Position numbers and translations under genes: made by a program. The notes beneath the pieces were generated by a model. It did not search any database. It saw only the letters and a list, made by a program, of their open reading frames with translations, and had not been told where the DNA came from. Positions 17,544-27,329 of a stretch of DNA of 64,000 nt are shown one piece after another. The stretch spans positions 310,001-374,000 of the forward strand of contig NZ_CABFLY010000002.1 in assembly GCF_901875305.1 (NCBI RefSeq), given 5' to 3'. Every line of letters begins with the position of its first letter. The first letter of the stretch is position 1. The DNA comes from Rothia mucilaginosa. Its GTDB lineage: Bacteria > Actinomycetota > Actinomycetes > Actinomycetales > Micrococcaceae.

Positions 17544-18224
17544 ATGAAGATTTATCAGGCATCCCAGAAAGCCGTCACCGGAATTCTGCGCACCGTTTTC
17601 CGCGCTCGTGTGACCGGTCTCGAGAACTTCCCCGCCACCGGCCCGGTGATTGTCGCCTCCAACCATCTCTCCTTCCTGGACTCCATCATTATTTCCGCTA
17701 TGATGCCCCGCCGCGTGGCATTCCTCGCCAAGGCCGAATACGTGAACACCCCCGGCCCCCGCGGCAAGATGATGAAGGCCTTCTTCGAAGCCGTGGACAT
17801 CATCCCCGTCAACCGTGCCGACCGCTCCGAATCGCTCAAGGCACTCGATATCGCCCTGGAGAAGCTGCAGGAGGGCAAGGTCTTCGGCATTTACCCCGAA
17901 GGCACCCGCTCCCGCGATGGCTACCTGTACCGCGGCAAGATTGGCGTGGCCTGGCTGGCACACATGACCGGCGCACCCGTCGTACCCGTCGGCCTGATTG
18001 GTACTGACCGCCTGCAGAAGCCCGGCTCGAACATGATTTACCCGCGCCGCTTTACGATTCGCGTGGGCAAGCCGCTCTACTTTGAAAAGACCGGCGAGAA
18101 GATGACCGGCAAGCAGCGCCGAGTCACCACCGACACGATTATGGATGAGATTGCCCAGCTGTCCGGCCAGGCGCGAAAGAACGAATACAACGTTTCGCCC
18201 TCAGCCGCACGCGACGCAGGCTAG
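17544..18224 (+). CDS. plsC: 1-acyl-glycerol-3-phosphate acyltransferase (PlsC-like)
   Basis: A 226-residue membrane-associated acyltransferase expected to convert lysophosphatidic to phosphatidic acid. It has the four LPLAT blocks: NHLSFLD (HX4D) near residue 40, FFEAVDIIPVNR near 83, the phosphate-binding YPEGTRSRDG near 117 and APVVPVGL near 147. ATG 17544 is chosen because CAGGAG lies just upstream and the start falls at the usual distance before HX4D; the frame runs upstream without a ribosome site. A strong hairpin follows, so it is probably transcribed alone. Confidence 0.9.
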   Translation: MKIYQASQKAVTGILRTVFRARVTGLENFPATGPVIVASNHLSFLDSIIISAMMPRRVAFLAKAEYVNTPGPRGKMMKAFFEAVDIIPVNRADRSESLKALDIALEKLQEGKVFGIYPEGTRSRDGYLYRGKIGVAWLAHMTGAPVVPVGLIGTDRLQKPGSNMIYPRRFTIRVGKPLYFEKTGEKMTGKQRRVTTDTIMDEIAQLSGQARKNEYNVSPSAARDAG

Positions 18225-18255
18225 GCCTTCATCCCGCGAGCTACGCGTAGACTTT

Positions 18256-18312
18256 AACCGCGCATCCACGCATGAGCCCCACGCACGGGGCCGGTGCAGG
18301 ATGCGCGGTTTG
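18256..18312 (+). terminator. Terminator after plsC
   Basis: Arms AACCGCGCATCC (18256-18267) and GGATGCGCGGTT (18299-18310) are exact complements, enclosing a second stem GCCCC/GGGGC. It lies 32 bases after the plsC stop and 38 bases before the uvrC start. Confidence 0.75.
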
Positions 18313-18347
18313 TCGTCTATCCGCCCGCGCCCGAGGAGAAAGCACCC

Positions 18348-20291
18348 ATGGCAGAGCCCTCCAGCTACCGTCCGGCCCCCGGAGAAATTCCCACCGACCC
18401 GGGCGTCTACCGGTTCCGTGACGCTGACGGGCGCGTCATCTACGTGGGCAAGGCCAAGAACCTGCGCAACCGCCTCAACAGCTACTTCGCCTCGCCCGAG
18501 ACGCTGCGACCCAAGACCTACGCGATGGTGCACACCGCCGCCAGCGTCGAATGGACCGTGGTAGCCAGCGAGATGGAATCGCTGCAGCTCGAATACACCT
18601 GGATCAAGGAGTATGCGCCGCGCTTCAACATCGCCTTCCGCGACGATAAGTCCTACCCGTACCTGGCCGTGACCGTCAACGACGTGTACCCGCGCGCCAT
18701 GGTCACCCGCGGTGAGCGCCGTAAGGGCGTGCGCTACTTCGGCCCGTACTCGCAGGTGTGGGCCATCCGCGAGACGCTGGATGCCCTGCTGACCGTCTTC
18801 CCGGTGCGCACCTGTACGAATGGCGTGTTCCAGCGCGCCAAGAACAGCGGACGCCCCTGCCTGCTCGGCTACATCGACAAGTGCTCGGCCCCCTGCGTGG
18901 ACAAAATCAGCGCCGAGGACCACCGCGAACTGGCCCGCGGCCTGACTCGCTTCATGGGCGGGGGTGCCGAGAAATACATCGAGCGGCTGACGAAGGAGAT
19001 GAAGGAAGCCGCCGCCCAGATGGACTTTGAACGCGCCGCGGTGCTTCGCGACGACATTGCGGCCCTCACCAAGGCCTTCGAACGGAACGCCGTGGTGCTC
19101 GGTCCGACCGTGGATGCCGACCTCTTCGCCTACGTCGAGGACGACCTCGAGGCATCCGTTCAGGTGTTCTTCGTGCGCGGCGGCCGAATCCGAGGTCAGC
19201 GCGGCTGGATCGTGGAAAAGGTGGACGACAGTACCGACGCGCAGCTCATCGAGCAGCTACTCACCCGCGTGTACAGCGATATTGCGGCCAGCCTGGCTGC
19301 TCAGAAGGGGAGCGGCGCCGAAAGCCTGAACAGCTACGATATTCCGCGCTCCGTACTCGTGCCGGTGGAGCCCGAGAATAAGGAGCAGCTGGCGTCCTGG
19401 CTGGCGGAGGTGCGCGGCGGGCCCGTGGACATCACCGTTCCGCAACGCGGCGACAAGGCCGAACTCATGAAGACCGTCACCGAGAATGCCCGCCAGGCCC
19501 TCACCCTGCACAAGAGTCGCCGTGCCGGTGATTTGACCACCCGTAGCGCCTCCCTCGTGGAGTTGCAGACGGCCCTTGAGCTTCCCGACCCGCTGCTGCG
19601 CATCGAATGTTACGACATTTCGCACGTGCAGGGCACGAACGTGGTCGCCTCCATGGTGGTCTTTGAGGACGGCATGCCCGCCAAGAAGGCCTACCGCACC
19701 TACAGCATCACCGGGGATGCCGCGCGCGACGATACCGCCAGCATGTACGACGTCATCACCCGCCGCTTCAAGAGGCACCTGGCCCAGCAGGCCGAGCGCG
19801 CCGAGGCCCCCACACGCTCCGGGGAAATTGACGCCTCCACCCCCGAACCGCAGACCTTCGCCTACCCGCCGAACCTTGTGCTCGTGGACGGCGGCCCGCC
19901 CCAGGTGGCCGCCGCATCCGCCGCCCTGAGCGATTTGGGTATTACCGATGTGTACGTGGCCGGAATCGCCAAACGTCTGGAGGAACTGTGGCTACCGGAC
20001 GACGACTACCCGGTCGTGCTCCCGCGCACCTCGGAGGCGCTGTATCTGGTGCAACGCATCCGCGATGAGGCGCACCGCTTCGCCATCACCTTCCACCGCT
20101 CCAAGCGAGGTAAGGCGATGGTCGCCTCCGCCTTGGACGAGATACCCGGCCTGGGTGAGGTGAAGCGCGCCGCACTCGTGAAGCATTTCGGCTCGGTGGC
20201 GCAGATTAAGCAGGCCACCGAGGAGGAGCTGACGCAGGTGCCCGGCATTGGTCCGGCGCTTGCACAGAAGATCCTGGCGGCGCTGGCGTAG
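18348..20291 (+). CDS. uvrC: Excinuclease ABC subunit C
   Basis: Nucleotide excision repair endonuclease, 647 residues, making both incisions around a UvrB-bound lesion. Domains seen: GIY-YIG (PGVYRFRDADGRVIYVGKAKNLRNRL region, about 14-95), Cys-rich linker (RPCLLGYIDKCSAPC), UVR motif (MDFERAAVLRDDIAAL, about 224-245), RNase H-like domain with ECYDISHVQG and LVLVDGGPPQ, and tandem helix-hairpin-helix at the end (EIPGLGEVK, VPGIGPALAQ). ATG 18348 follows GAGGAGAAA. In many actinobacteria rapZ, yvcK and whiA follow uvrC; here metK and priA follow instead. Confidence 0.97.
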   Translation: MAEPSSYRPAPGEIPTDPGVYRFRDADGRVIYVGKAKNLRNRLNSYFASPETLRPKTYAMVHTAASVEWTVVASEMESLQLEYTWIKEYAPRFNIAFRDDKSYPYLAVTVNDVYPRAMVTRGERRKGVRYFGPYSQVWAIRETLDALLTVFPVRTCTNGVFQRAKNSGRPCLLGYIDKCSAPCVDKISAEDHRELARGLTRFMGGGAEKYIERLTKEMKEAAAQMDFERAAVLRDDIAALTKAFERNAVVLGPTVDADLFAYVEDDLEASVQVFFVRGGRIRGQRGWIVEKVDDSTDAQLIEQLLTRVYSDIAASLAAQKGSGAESLNSYDIPRSVLVPVEPENKEQLASWLAEVRGGPVDITVPQRGDKAELMKTVTENARQALTLHKSRRAGDLTTRSASLVELQTALELPDPLLRIECYDISHVQGTNVVASMVVFEDGMPAKKAYRTYSITGDAARDDTASMYDVITRRFKRHLAQQAERAEAPTRSGEIDASTPEPQTFAYPPNLVLVDGGPPQVAAASAALSDLGITDVYVAGIAKRLEELWLPDDDYPVVLPRTSEALYLVQRIRDEAHRFAITFHRSKRGKAMVASALDEIPGLGEVKRAALVKHFGSVAQIKQATEEELTQVPGIGPALAQKILAALA

Positions 20292-20380
20292 TGCGTGGAT
20301 TGGGTGAGCCCCACCGGCTGTGCATCGGGGCAGGCTACACGTGACCGGTGCGTGAATCCGCGAATTCGGCCCGTAACCGG

Positions 20381-20446
20381 TTGTCATAAACGTGTCATAA
20401 TTGAAGGAAACCGTCATCATTACGGGCGCGCTACCTTTGCGCGCCC
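20381..20446 (+). promoter_or_regulatory. metK leader with GTCATAA repeats and GC hairpin
   Basis: GTCATAA occurs twice (20383-20389 and 20394-20400); either CATAAA or CATAAT could serve as the -10. A hairpin GGGCGCG (20424-20430) / CGCGCCC (20440-20446) ends 21 bases before the metK start. It has no T-tract, so a role in expression control or as the uvrC terminator is open. Confidence 0.35.
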
Positions 20447-20467
20447 TCAACCAGTAGAGTGGAAACC

Positions 20468-21673
20468 GTGAGTACTAACCATCTACGCCTGTTCACCAGC
20501 GAATCGGTGACCGAAGGCCATCCTGACAAAATTTGTGACCAGATTTCCGACGCAATCCTGGACGGCATTATTGCCCAAGATCCCGCAGCGAACGTTGCTG
20601 TGGAGACCATGGTGACTACCGGCCAGGTGCACGTCGCCGGTGAGGTGACCACCTCCAGCTACGTCGAGATTCCCTCCATCGTCCGTGAGACCATTCTTGA
20701 CATCGGCTACGATTCTTCGACCCGCGGTTTCGACGGCGAGTTCTGCGGTGTCTCCGTCTCTATTGGCGAGCAGTCCCCGGACATTAACGCCGGCGTGTAT
20801 GAGTCCCTCGAGGTTCGTCAGGGCATCGCCGCCGACGACTACGACCGCCAGGGTGCGGGTGACCAGGGCATCATGTTCGGCTACGCATCGAACGAGACCA
20901 ACGTGCTGATGCCCGCTCCCATCTGGCTGGCACACCGCCTCTCCGAGCGTCTGACCAAGGTGCGTAAGGAAGGCCTGCTGACCGACCTGCGCCCCGACGG
21001 CAAGACCCAGGTGACCCTCGGCTACGACGCAAACAACAACCCCGTCTCCGTGGACACCGTGGTTGTTTCGAGCCAGCACACCGCCAGCTACGATTTGGCC
21101 GATTTGCGCGCTGATATTGAGAAGCACGTGATTACCCCCGTGCTCAGCTCTGTGGATCTGGACTCCTCCAACACCAAGTTCATCGTTAACCCCGCCGGTC
21201 GCTTCGTGCAGGGTGGTCCCGTCGGTGACGCCGGCCTGACCGGCCGTAAGATTATCGTGGACACCTACGGTGGTTCCGCACGTCACGGTGGTGGTGCGTT
21301 CTCCGGTAAGGATCCCTCGAAGGTGGACCGTTCCGCAGCCTACGCCATGCGCTGGGTCGCCAAGAACATCGTGGGCGCCGGTCTTGCCGACCGCGCTGAG
21401 GTTCAGGTGGCGTACGCTATCGGTCAGGCAGCACCTGTTGGCCTGTATATCGAGACCTTCGGCACTGAGCAGGTTGACCCGCTGAAGATTGAGCGCGCTG
21501 TGCGCGAGGTCTTTGACCTGCGCCCGCTGGCCATCATTAACGAGCTGGACCTGCGCCGCCCCATCTACCGCAAGACCGCGGCTCACGGCCACTTCGGCCG
21601 CACCGAGCCGGAGTTCACCTGGGAACGCCTCAACCGCGTGGATGCGTTGCGCTCGGCAGTGTCCTCCTCCTAA
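20468..21673 (+). CDS. metK: S-adenosylmethionine synthetase
   Basis: Makes S-adenosylmethionine from methionine and ATP in the cytosol; 401 residues, normal for the family. Signature blocks: [19 protein letters not shown] at the N-terminus, the hexapeptide GAGDQG near residue 132, the glycine-rich [19 protein letters not shown] near residue 278 and [13 protein letters not shown] prefer GTG 20468 (MSTNHLRLF) because GTGGA precedes it; GTG 20459 is in frame but has no ribosome site. priA starts 32 bases after the stop. Confidence 0.97.
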   Translation: MSTNHLRLFTSESVTEGHPDKICDQISDAILDGIIAQDPAANVAVETMVTTGQVHVAGEVTTSSYVEIPSIVRETILDIGYDSSTRGFDGEFCGVSVSIGEQSPDINAGVYESLEVRQGIAADDYDRQGAGDQGIMFGYASNETNVLMPAPIWLAHRLSERLTKVRKEGLLTDLRPDGKTQVTLGYDANNNPVSVDTVVVSSQHTASYDLADLRADIEKHVITPVLSSVDLDSSNTKFIVNPAGRFVQGGPVGDAGLTGRKIIVDTYGGSARHGGGAFSGKDPSKVDRSAAYAMRWVAKNIVGAGLADRAEVQVAYAIGQAAPVGLYIETFGTEQVDPLKIERAVREVFDLRPLAIINELDLRRPIYRKTAAHGHFGRTEPEFTWERLNRVDALRSAVSSS

Positions 21674-21705
21674 GGCACGTTTCGCGAACGAGATTACGAT
21701 AGCGC

Positions 21706-24114
21706 GTGAGTCAGAACCGCTCTGATGAACCGACGGTACCCGCGGGTACCCAGCAGGAATCCCTGCAACAGCTTGACCTGTTGCAGGGATTTCCTGCTCT
21801 TCGTGATGCCCTGATTCCCGCAACGGCCGAACCGGTCAGCGTGGCCGCCGAGTTGCAGGCTAGCGGTGTGGTGAACCCCGTGGCGCGCGTGCGCGTGGAC
21901 AGCACTCTGCCGCAGGTGGATCGCACCTTTGACTATCGCGTGCCCGCCGAGATGAGCGAGGATGCGGTGCCCGGTGCCCGCGTGCGCGTCATGTTTAATG
22001 GGCACGAGATGAGCGGTTACATTGAGGAGCGCGCGGCCACGACTGATTGGACGCGGTCTTCGCTTGCACCGCTCAAGGGGGTGCTTTCGCGCGTGCCGGT
22101 GGTGGCGCCCGAGATTTTCAGCGTGGCGGAGGCGCTGGCCGACCGGTACGCCTCCACGGTGGCGAACGTGTTGCGTCTGGCGGTTCCTCCGCGCGTGGCC
22201 GCCTTGGATAAGAAGTATGCGCCGTTCCTGCCGGGTTACGAGCTGGCCGGGATGGGCCCTCAAGCCTCGGGTGAGGGGGAATCTGTCGGTAACTCTCCGG
22301 TTGAAGGTGAGAGTGGTGAATCTCAGGTTCAGGCTGAGGGTGAATCAGTTAAAAACTCTCTGACCAGTGGAAATGGTGCTGAGATCGACTCCTACGTCTG
22401 GCTCGCCACCCCCGGCGCACCCGCGCCCTTCACCCTTGAGCCTCCCGCCCCGCTGGAGGGCGCCCCCGAGGCCGCCGCGGTCTTCTCCAATTACGAAAAC
22501 GGCCCCGAATTCATCGAGGACGTGGCCGCCGGCGTCGCGAGCCGCGCCGTCATGACCATGCTTCCCGGCCACCTGGAACACACCTGGGCCGATGTGCTCG
22601 CCGCGGCACTGGCCACCGCGGCAACCTCCGGGCGGGGTGCCATCGCCGTGGTCCCCACCGCCAAGAGCCTCGACCTGCTGGAGAGCGCCCTCGCACGGGT
22701 GCTCCCCGCCGACTCCTACACGCGCCTGAGCGCCGACTCGGGCCCGCACGCGCGCTACCACGGATTCCTCAAGGCCCGTCTGGGCCGCGTGCCCGTCGTC
22801 ATCGGAACCCGCGCAGCCGCCTACGCCCCGGTCGCGAACCTGGGCCTGGTCGTCTGCTGGGACGACGGCGACTCGTCGCTGCTCGAACAGCGCGCCCCCT
22901 ACTGCCACGCCCGCGACGTGCTGCTCTTGCGCGCCTCCGCGGAGAACGCCGCGGCGCTCTTCGCCGGGTTCACGATGAGTAGCGAGGCGGCCCGACTGGT
23001 ACGCACACGCTGGGCCACCTACCTGCGGGCCCCTCGCGCACTCGTGCGCGAGTACTCGCCGCGCATCTTCTCGACCGGCTCGGAGTACGAGCTGGCCCGC
23101 GATCCGCTGGCCGCCGTGGCGCGCATCCCGCACCTGGCCTTCGAACAGGCTCGCCGTGCCCTGTCTCGCGGCCCGGTGCTCGTGCAGGTAGCTCGCAGCG
23201 GTTACGTGCCCTCGTTCTCGTGCGCTCGATGCCGCATGCCCGCCCGATGCACCGTGTGCAGCGGCCCGCTTTCGCTGGCTTCCGGTTCCTCGGTGCCCTC
23301 TTGCGGGTGGTGCGGCCACCTGGCCCAGCAGTGGCGGTGCCCCGAATGTGGTTTTAATCGTTGGCGTTCCTCGACGGTAGGCGCGGTGCGCACGGCTGAG
23401 GAGCTGGGCCGCGCCTTCCCGAACGTTCCGGTGATTTCCTCTTCGGGCGACCATGTACGCGCGACGGTTGGCCCGGAACCGGCTCTGGTCGTGGCGACTC
23501 CCGGGGCGGAGCCCGTGGCTTTTGGCGGTTACGCGGCGGCTCTGCTTCTGGATGCCGATAAGATGCTCTCCTTCGATTCCCTGCGTGCTCCCGAGGCCGC
23601 CCTACGTCGTTGGCTTAACGCGGCGGCCCTTGTGCGTCCGGCCGCGTTGGAGGGGGCCGTGGTGACGACCGCCTCGCCCTCGCCCGTGGAGCAGGCCCTC
23701 ATCCGCTGGGATCCGGCCTGGTTTGCCCGTGAGGAGCTGGAGGAGCGTTCCCAGACGGGTCTGCCTCCGGCGGTGCGCACGGCTGCGGTGACTGGTGCTG
23801 AGGCCAATGTGCGCTCCTTTATGGAAATCTTCATGGGTTCTTCGGCCCTGCCCGAGTCCGTGCGTGAGCAATTGCGGGTGGTGGGCCCGGTTCCGCTGGA
23901 CCACGGCTATCTCGCCTGGTCAGAGACCCTGGAGAATGATCCGGAGGAAGCCCCGGTGCACGGGGATTGGCGTGCTCTGCTCTTCTTCTCCTACGGTATT
24001 GCGCAGAAGGTGACGCACGAGCTGCGCGCCACGCGCGCCACAATGGCCGCCCTCAAGAAAACCGTGGGGGAGCGGCCTGTTCAGGTGCGTTGCGACGGCC
24101 TGGACGTGCTTTAA
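21706..24114 (+). CDS. priA: Primosomal protein N' (PriA), helicase-inactive type
   Basis: An 802-residue replication-restart protein. The N-terminal DNA-binding part is present (VARVRVDSTLPQVDRTFDYRVP) and so is the zinc-binding region (CARCRMPARCTVC ... CGWCG ... CPECG, about residues 504-547). The helicase core is eroded: the Walker A position reads MTMLPGHLEHTW and the DEAH box reads CWDDGDSS, so ATP hydrolysis is not expected. This loss is recognised in actinobacterial PriA. GTG 21706 is the first start after metK. A Gly/Glu/Ser-rich insert (about 185-225) breaks the sequence after the N-terminal domain. Confidence 0.9.
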   Translation: MSQNRSDEPTVPAGTQQESLQQLDLLQGFPALRDALIPATAEPVSVAAELQASGVVNPVARVRVDSTLPQVDRTFDYRVPAEMSEDAVPGARVRVMFNGHEMSGYIEERAATTDWTRSSLAPLKGVLSRVPVVAPEIFSVAEALADRYASTVANVLRLAVPPRVAALDKKYAPFLPGYELAGMGPQASGEGESVGNSPVEGESGESQVQAEGESVKNSLTSGNGAEIDSYVWLATPGAPAPFTLEPPAPLEGAPEAAAVFSNYENGPEFIEDVAAGVASRAVMTMLPGHLEHTWADVLAAALATAATSGRGAIAVVPTAKSLDLLESALARVLPADSYTRLSADSGPHARYHGFLKARLGRVPVVIGTRAAAYAPVANLGLVVCWDDGDSSLLEQRAPYCHARDVLLLRASAENAAALFAGFTMSSEAARLVRTRWATYLRAPRALVREYSPRIFSTGSEYELARDPLAAVARIPHLAFEQARRALSRGPVLVQVARSGYVPSFSCARCRMPARCTVCSGPLSLASGSSVPSCGWCGHLAQQWRCPECGFNRWRSSTVGAVRTAEELGRAFPNVPVISSSGDHVRATVGPEPALVVATPGAEPVAFGGYAAALLLDADKMLSFDSLRAPEAALRRWLNAAALVRPAALEGAVVTTASPSPVEQALIRWDPAWFAREELEERSQTGLPPAVRTAAVTGAEANVRSFMEIFMGSSALPESVREQLRVVGPVPLDHGYLAWSETLENDPEEAPVHGDWRALLFFSYGIAQKVTHELRATRATMAALKKTVGERPVQVRCDGLDVL

Positions 24115-24189
24115 AACCCGCAATCTTGCAGTTTTATCGACTCGACGCAATGCAGAAAACGCAGAGGTACAGTGCAGAAAGGGGGCACC

Positions 24190-26568
24190 GTGGATCGCCA
24201 GTTAGTGAAGGGCAGTTCCCTACCCTCGGATGAGCAGCGGGCCCTGTTGGAGTATGCCTCCCGGCACCCTGAGAGCACCCTGCACAGTACGGGCCGCCGG
24301 CACGATGTTGCGGTCCTGCTGATTCACGGCATCGGATACCAGAATTTTGGTGAGACCCTGGACTACTTCGGTAAGCCGATGGCGCACAGCCTGAAAACGC
24401 TGGCCACGATGGCGAGCGCGACCGCACCCGATACCGGGGCTGATGCCGGATCTGATACTGTGGGCGATTCTGAGGCGGCGGCCCGGGGGAGCGTTACGCT
24501 CATTCCCGACGGTGATACCCAGCCGCCCTCGGCGGAGGTGACCTCGCGTAGTGAGCACCGCGAGCTGAGCTACGCGCTCACGCTGGAGTATGTGCGGATC
24601 CCGGAGGCTCCCGAGACCTTCGGAGTGCCCGAATCTCCCAAGGCTTCCGAAACTCCGGAGGACCCGGAGACCGCCGATGAGCCGAGCGCTCCGTCGTTGC
24701 AGGCGCGCATCTCGGAAGGGCTGCGTGCTCAGGAGCGACGCCTGCAGGAGCGCTTCAACGCTTCGCGTTCGAGCCGTCCGGAACGCCCGGAGCGTTCGGT
24801 GGTGCGTCGTAGCATCCTCCTTCAGGAGGGTTTTTGGCGCCCGAAGCACTATCGTCCCCTGAAGGATCACCTGCCCTGGCTGGTGTCTGTGCTGCCGCTT
24901 TTCCTCATGTTCTGCCTCTACTATGAGCGTCCCGGCCGCTGCTGGACCGATCGTGTCGGGCAGTTGCTTCGGTCGATAGTGCGTTTTGTGAACGTGGCCG
25001 GGTGGCTGGTGTTGGCTGTGGTGACGGTTGTGACGATGCGTGACGCTTTCGTCACCTCCCTGGGCACGAGTTATGGTTTGTTGACGGCCCTGGTGGCCGT
25101 GCTCAGTCTGGGTATTTTGGGTTGGGTTTTGGTTCGTCGTGCCCGCGAGCTGTGGGCGCTGGTGAAGGCGATTCCCACGCAGCTGATTCAGACGGCGACC
25201 AGCCCCGAGTCTCGTGATTTGGAGCGCATCTACGCGCGTTTGGATCGTCAGTTGGACCTGCTGGCGGCCCGTAGCGATGCCCCGGGTATTATCGCTCATT
25301 CGCAGGGTGGGTACCTTGGGTATGAGCTGTTGCGTCGCCGCGCGAAGGCTGGGAAGAAACCCCTGCGTTTCTTCTATGGGCTGGGTAACGCTGTGGTGCC
25401 GATTAGCATCATTGCTAGTGACCGCAACGACATTCCCGTCCCGCTTGATAGCTCCGGAGGGTTCCGTAACCGCCTGACCCTGCTGACCTTGGGCGTGGTA
25501 GCTGGGTTCGCTTGGGTTCAGGAGGCTCTGCTCCTGGTCGGCCCCTATGCTTCCCTGTTGCGCCATATGATGTTGATTCCGTTGACGCTGAGTGCGGTCA
25601 CGGTTGTTTTCGCTGTACTCTCGGCGGTGAAGGGGCGGGGTCGCATTGCGCAGGGTGCGGGGGCGGGCTCTGCTGTTTGGAATGCCTACGGCACCCGTTC
25701 CCTGGTTAAATGGCTGATTCCGACGCTCTTTGTGCACGGGGTGTTCATGATGTTTACCTCCCTCATGCTGGTGCTTGCCTACCTGAGTGGTGAGGTGAGG
25801 GGCCCTGCATCCACCGCCTTGGGTGTGGCGTTCTGGTGTGTCGTGATGCTGGTGATTGCCGGGTCAGTGCGTAGCTGCTGTCACCTGTTCGTGCGCGCCT
25901 ATGCGCCTTCGTTGCAGGAGATGAACGTGGCGGATCACTGTGAGATTGCGGCGCGCGGTGATAGCATCGGGCGTTCGAATATCACACAGCCGACTGACGT
26001 GCAGGTTACCTTCGTGACCCTGCCGGGGCCTTCGGTGAGTAGTCACATGCAGTATTTTGATGCCAGCTCACCGGTTCCTCTCATGCTGTCGCACCGTTTA
26101 TTGCCGCATGTTCTACCGGCTGACACGCACCTGCTGGAGGGCGTGAGGGATATTGGGGCGGAGTTCAATTGCGCTTTTGCTCGTGCTAAGAAGATTGCGC
26201 GTGCGGTGCACTATAGCCTGTATGCGGGGCTGACTGCGCTATTTGTGGTGCTGTTGAATGCGGCGTCGCTTCTGCATGTTTCGGAGCAGGTTGGTTTGGA
26301 TGTGTCGGGTCTGGAGTCTGCAGGGTTTGAGCGGGCGGCGGCCGATGCTCGGTACCTGAGTGAGCGCGTGGATTCGCCCGGGGGTGGTCTCGTTGTGTTG
26401 GCGGTTCTGTTTGCGGTGGAGGTGCTACTTGTGGTGGTGCTGTCTCCGGTGACGCAGCGTTGGTTCCAGCGGTTTATGGTGGCGAAGATTGATCGCGCTC
26501 TGGCGCGGGAGAATGCCGTCGGGGGAGTTGATGATGAGCTGAGCGCGTCTCGGCCCGATGCGGGTTAG
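24190..26568 (+). CDS. Polytopic membrane protein with split alpha/beta-hydrolase motifs
   Basis: A 792-residue protein I cannot assign to a named family. An N-terminal VAVLLIHGIGYQNFGE segment (near residue 40) looks like the first strand and oxyanion loop of an alpha/beta hydrolase, and GIIAHSQGGYLGYELLRRR (near residue 365) like its nucleophile elbow. Between them lie an acidic Pro/Glu-rich stretch (about 120-185) and three hydrophobic helices (about 230-325). At least five more hydrophobic segments follow. GTG 24190 is chosen because AGAAAGGGGG precedes it. It may be a membrane lipase or esterase. It is probably monocistronic, with 75 bases to priA. Confidence 0.75.
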   Translation: MDRQLVKGSSLPSDEQRALLEYASRHPESTLHSTGRRHDVAVLLIHGIGYQNFGETLDYFGKPMAHSLKTLATMASATAPDTGADAGSDTVGDSEAAARGSVTLIPDGDTQPPSAEVTSRSEHRELSYALTLEYVRIPEAPETFGVPESPKASETPEDPETADEPSAPSLQARISEGLRAQERRLQERFNASRSSRPERPERSVVRRSILLQEGFWRPKHYRPLKDHLPWLVSVLPLFLMFCLYYERPGRCWTDRVGQLLRSIVRFVNVAGWLVLAVVTVVTMRDAFVTSLGTSYGLLTALVAVLSLGILGWVLVRRARELWALVKAIPTQLIQTATSPESRDLERIYARLDRQLDLLAARSDAPGIIAHSQGGYLGYELLRRRAKAGKKPLRFFYGLGNAVVPISIIASDRNDIPVPLDSSGGFRNRLTLLTLGVVAGFAWVQEALLLVGPYASLLRHMMLIPLTLSAVTVVFAVLSAVKGRGRIAQGAGAGSAVWNAYGTRSLVKWLIPTLFVHGVFMMFTSLMLVLAYLSGEVRGPASTALGVAFWCVVMLVIAGSVRSCCHLFVRAYAPSLQEMNVADHCEIAARGDSIGRSNITQPTDVQVTFVTLPGPSVSSHMQYFDASSPVPLMLSHRLLPHVLPADTHLLEGVRDIGAEFNCAFARAKKIARAVHYSLYAGLTALFVVLLNAASLLHVSEQVGLDVSGLESAGFERAAADARYLSERVDSPGGGLVVLAVLFAVEVLLVVVLSPVTQRWFQRFMVAKIDRALARENAVGGVDDELSASRPDAG

Positions 26569-26806
26569 GACAGTGTCGGATGGGGGTGCGCACCCACAGA
26601 AATTAATGCATCATTGTGCATATTATTTGCCTGGTAGGTTCTAGTGGAATCTTTGTATTTTCAACTGGTTTAGTCGCCGTATTCACGGTATTATATTCAT
26701 CACCGTGGATACTTTTTCGGTGCTAACCGAGAGGATATTGACGGTATCTATCACTCAACTTCGCGCACGCTTCACAACCGTGCGCACCAACGAAAGATGA
26801 ATACTG

Positions 26807-27058
26807 GTGACTCAGACTATGATCACCCCCGCATACGAACCTGCATGCGGCGGGTCTGCTTCTGTACACAATTACGGCGTCACGCACCCGGACCCCGTAT
26901 TGCTTGCCGATATGACTGTTGCTGAGCGAGGAGCCGTTTACCGCTACCTGGCGCGTTTTGCTGAGCTGGATGACGCAAAGATTTTCTATGCGTACGGCCA
27001 CGCGTATGAGCTGGCCCGTAGGGATGCCGAGCGTGGCATCTGTGCAAGCCTGGTGTAG
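26807..27058 (+). CDS. Small protein, first of a tandem paralogous pair
   Basis: An 83-residue protein with no recognised family. It shares a core with the next gene: G(V/I)THPDP at about residue 25, an M-T segment, RGAV, then RYLARFAELDDAKI, YAY and a C-terminal Arg/Cys/Val pattern. The core is probably two helices. GTG 26807 is the longest start, with ATG 26819 also possible; the ribosome site is weak. A good terminator follows, so it is a separate unit. TATTAT at 26689-26694 is a possible -10. Confidence 0.7.
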   Translation: MTQTMITPAYEPACGGSASVHNYGVTHPDPVLLADMTVAERGAVYRYLARFAELDDAKIFYAYGHAYELARRDAERGICASLV

Positions 27059-27079
27059 CCTCCACAATGAGCTTTTAGG

Positions 27080-27120
27080 AATGCTGTCGCACTCTTTGCG
27101 AGTGCGGCAGCATTTTTGTT
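27080..27120 (+). terminator. Terminator after the first small protein
   Basis: AATGCTGTCGCACTC (27080-27094) pairs with GAGTGCGGCAGCATT (27100-27114) with one wobble, followed by TTTGTT. Its stem resembles the terminator of the downstream paralogue. Confidence 0.9.
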
Positions 27121-27184
27121 ATCCATGGTTTACGTCTTGGGGTGTTCATTATGGGTCCGTTATGGGAAGTACCTTGGATAACCC

Positions 27185-27213
27185 TTGAACATTGGTCAGT
27201 TCTTGGGTACTTT
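27185..27213 (+). promoter_or_regulatory. Predicted promoter of the second small protein
   Basis: TTGAAC (27185-27190) and TACTTT (27208-27213) are spaced by 17 bases, with the coding start 117 bases further on. Confidence 0.5.
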
Positions 27214-27329
27214 AGAGGTACACAACCACCACTGTGAAGAGGCTTTCGGTTATATCTGTGAGCCTATTCGCTGTGTTGCCCGGCGTGGCGTTTGCGCTGT
27301 AGCGGCGCCCTGATGAAAGGCCTTCGACG

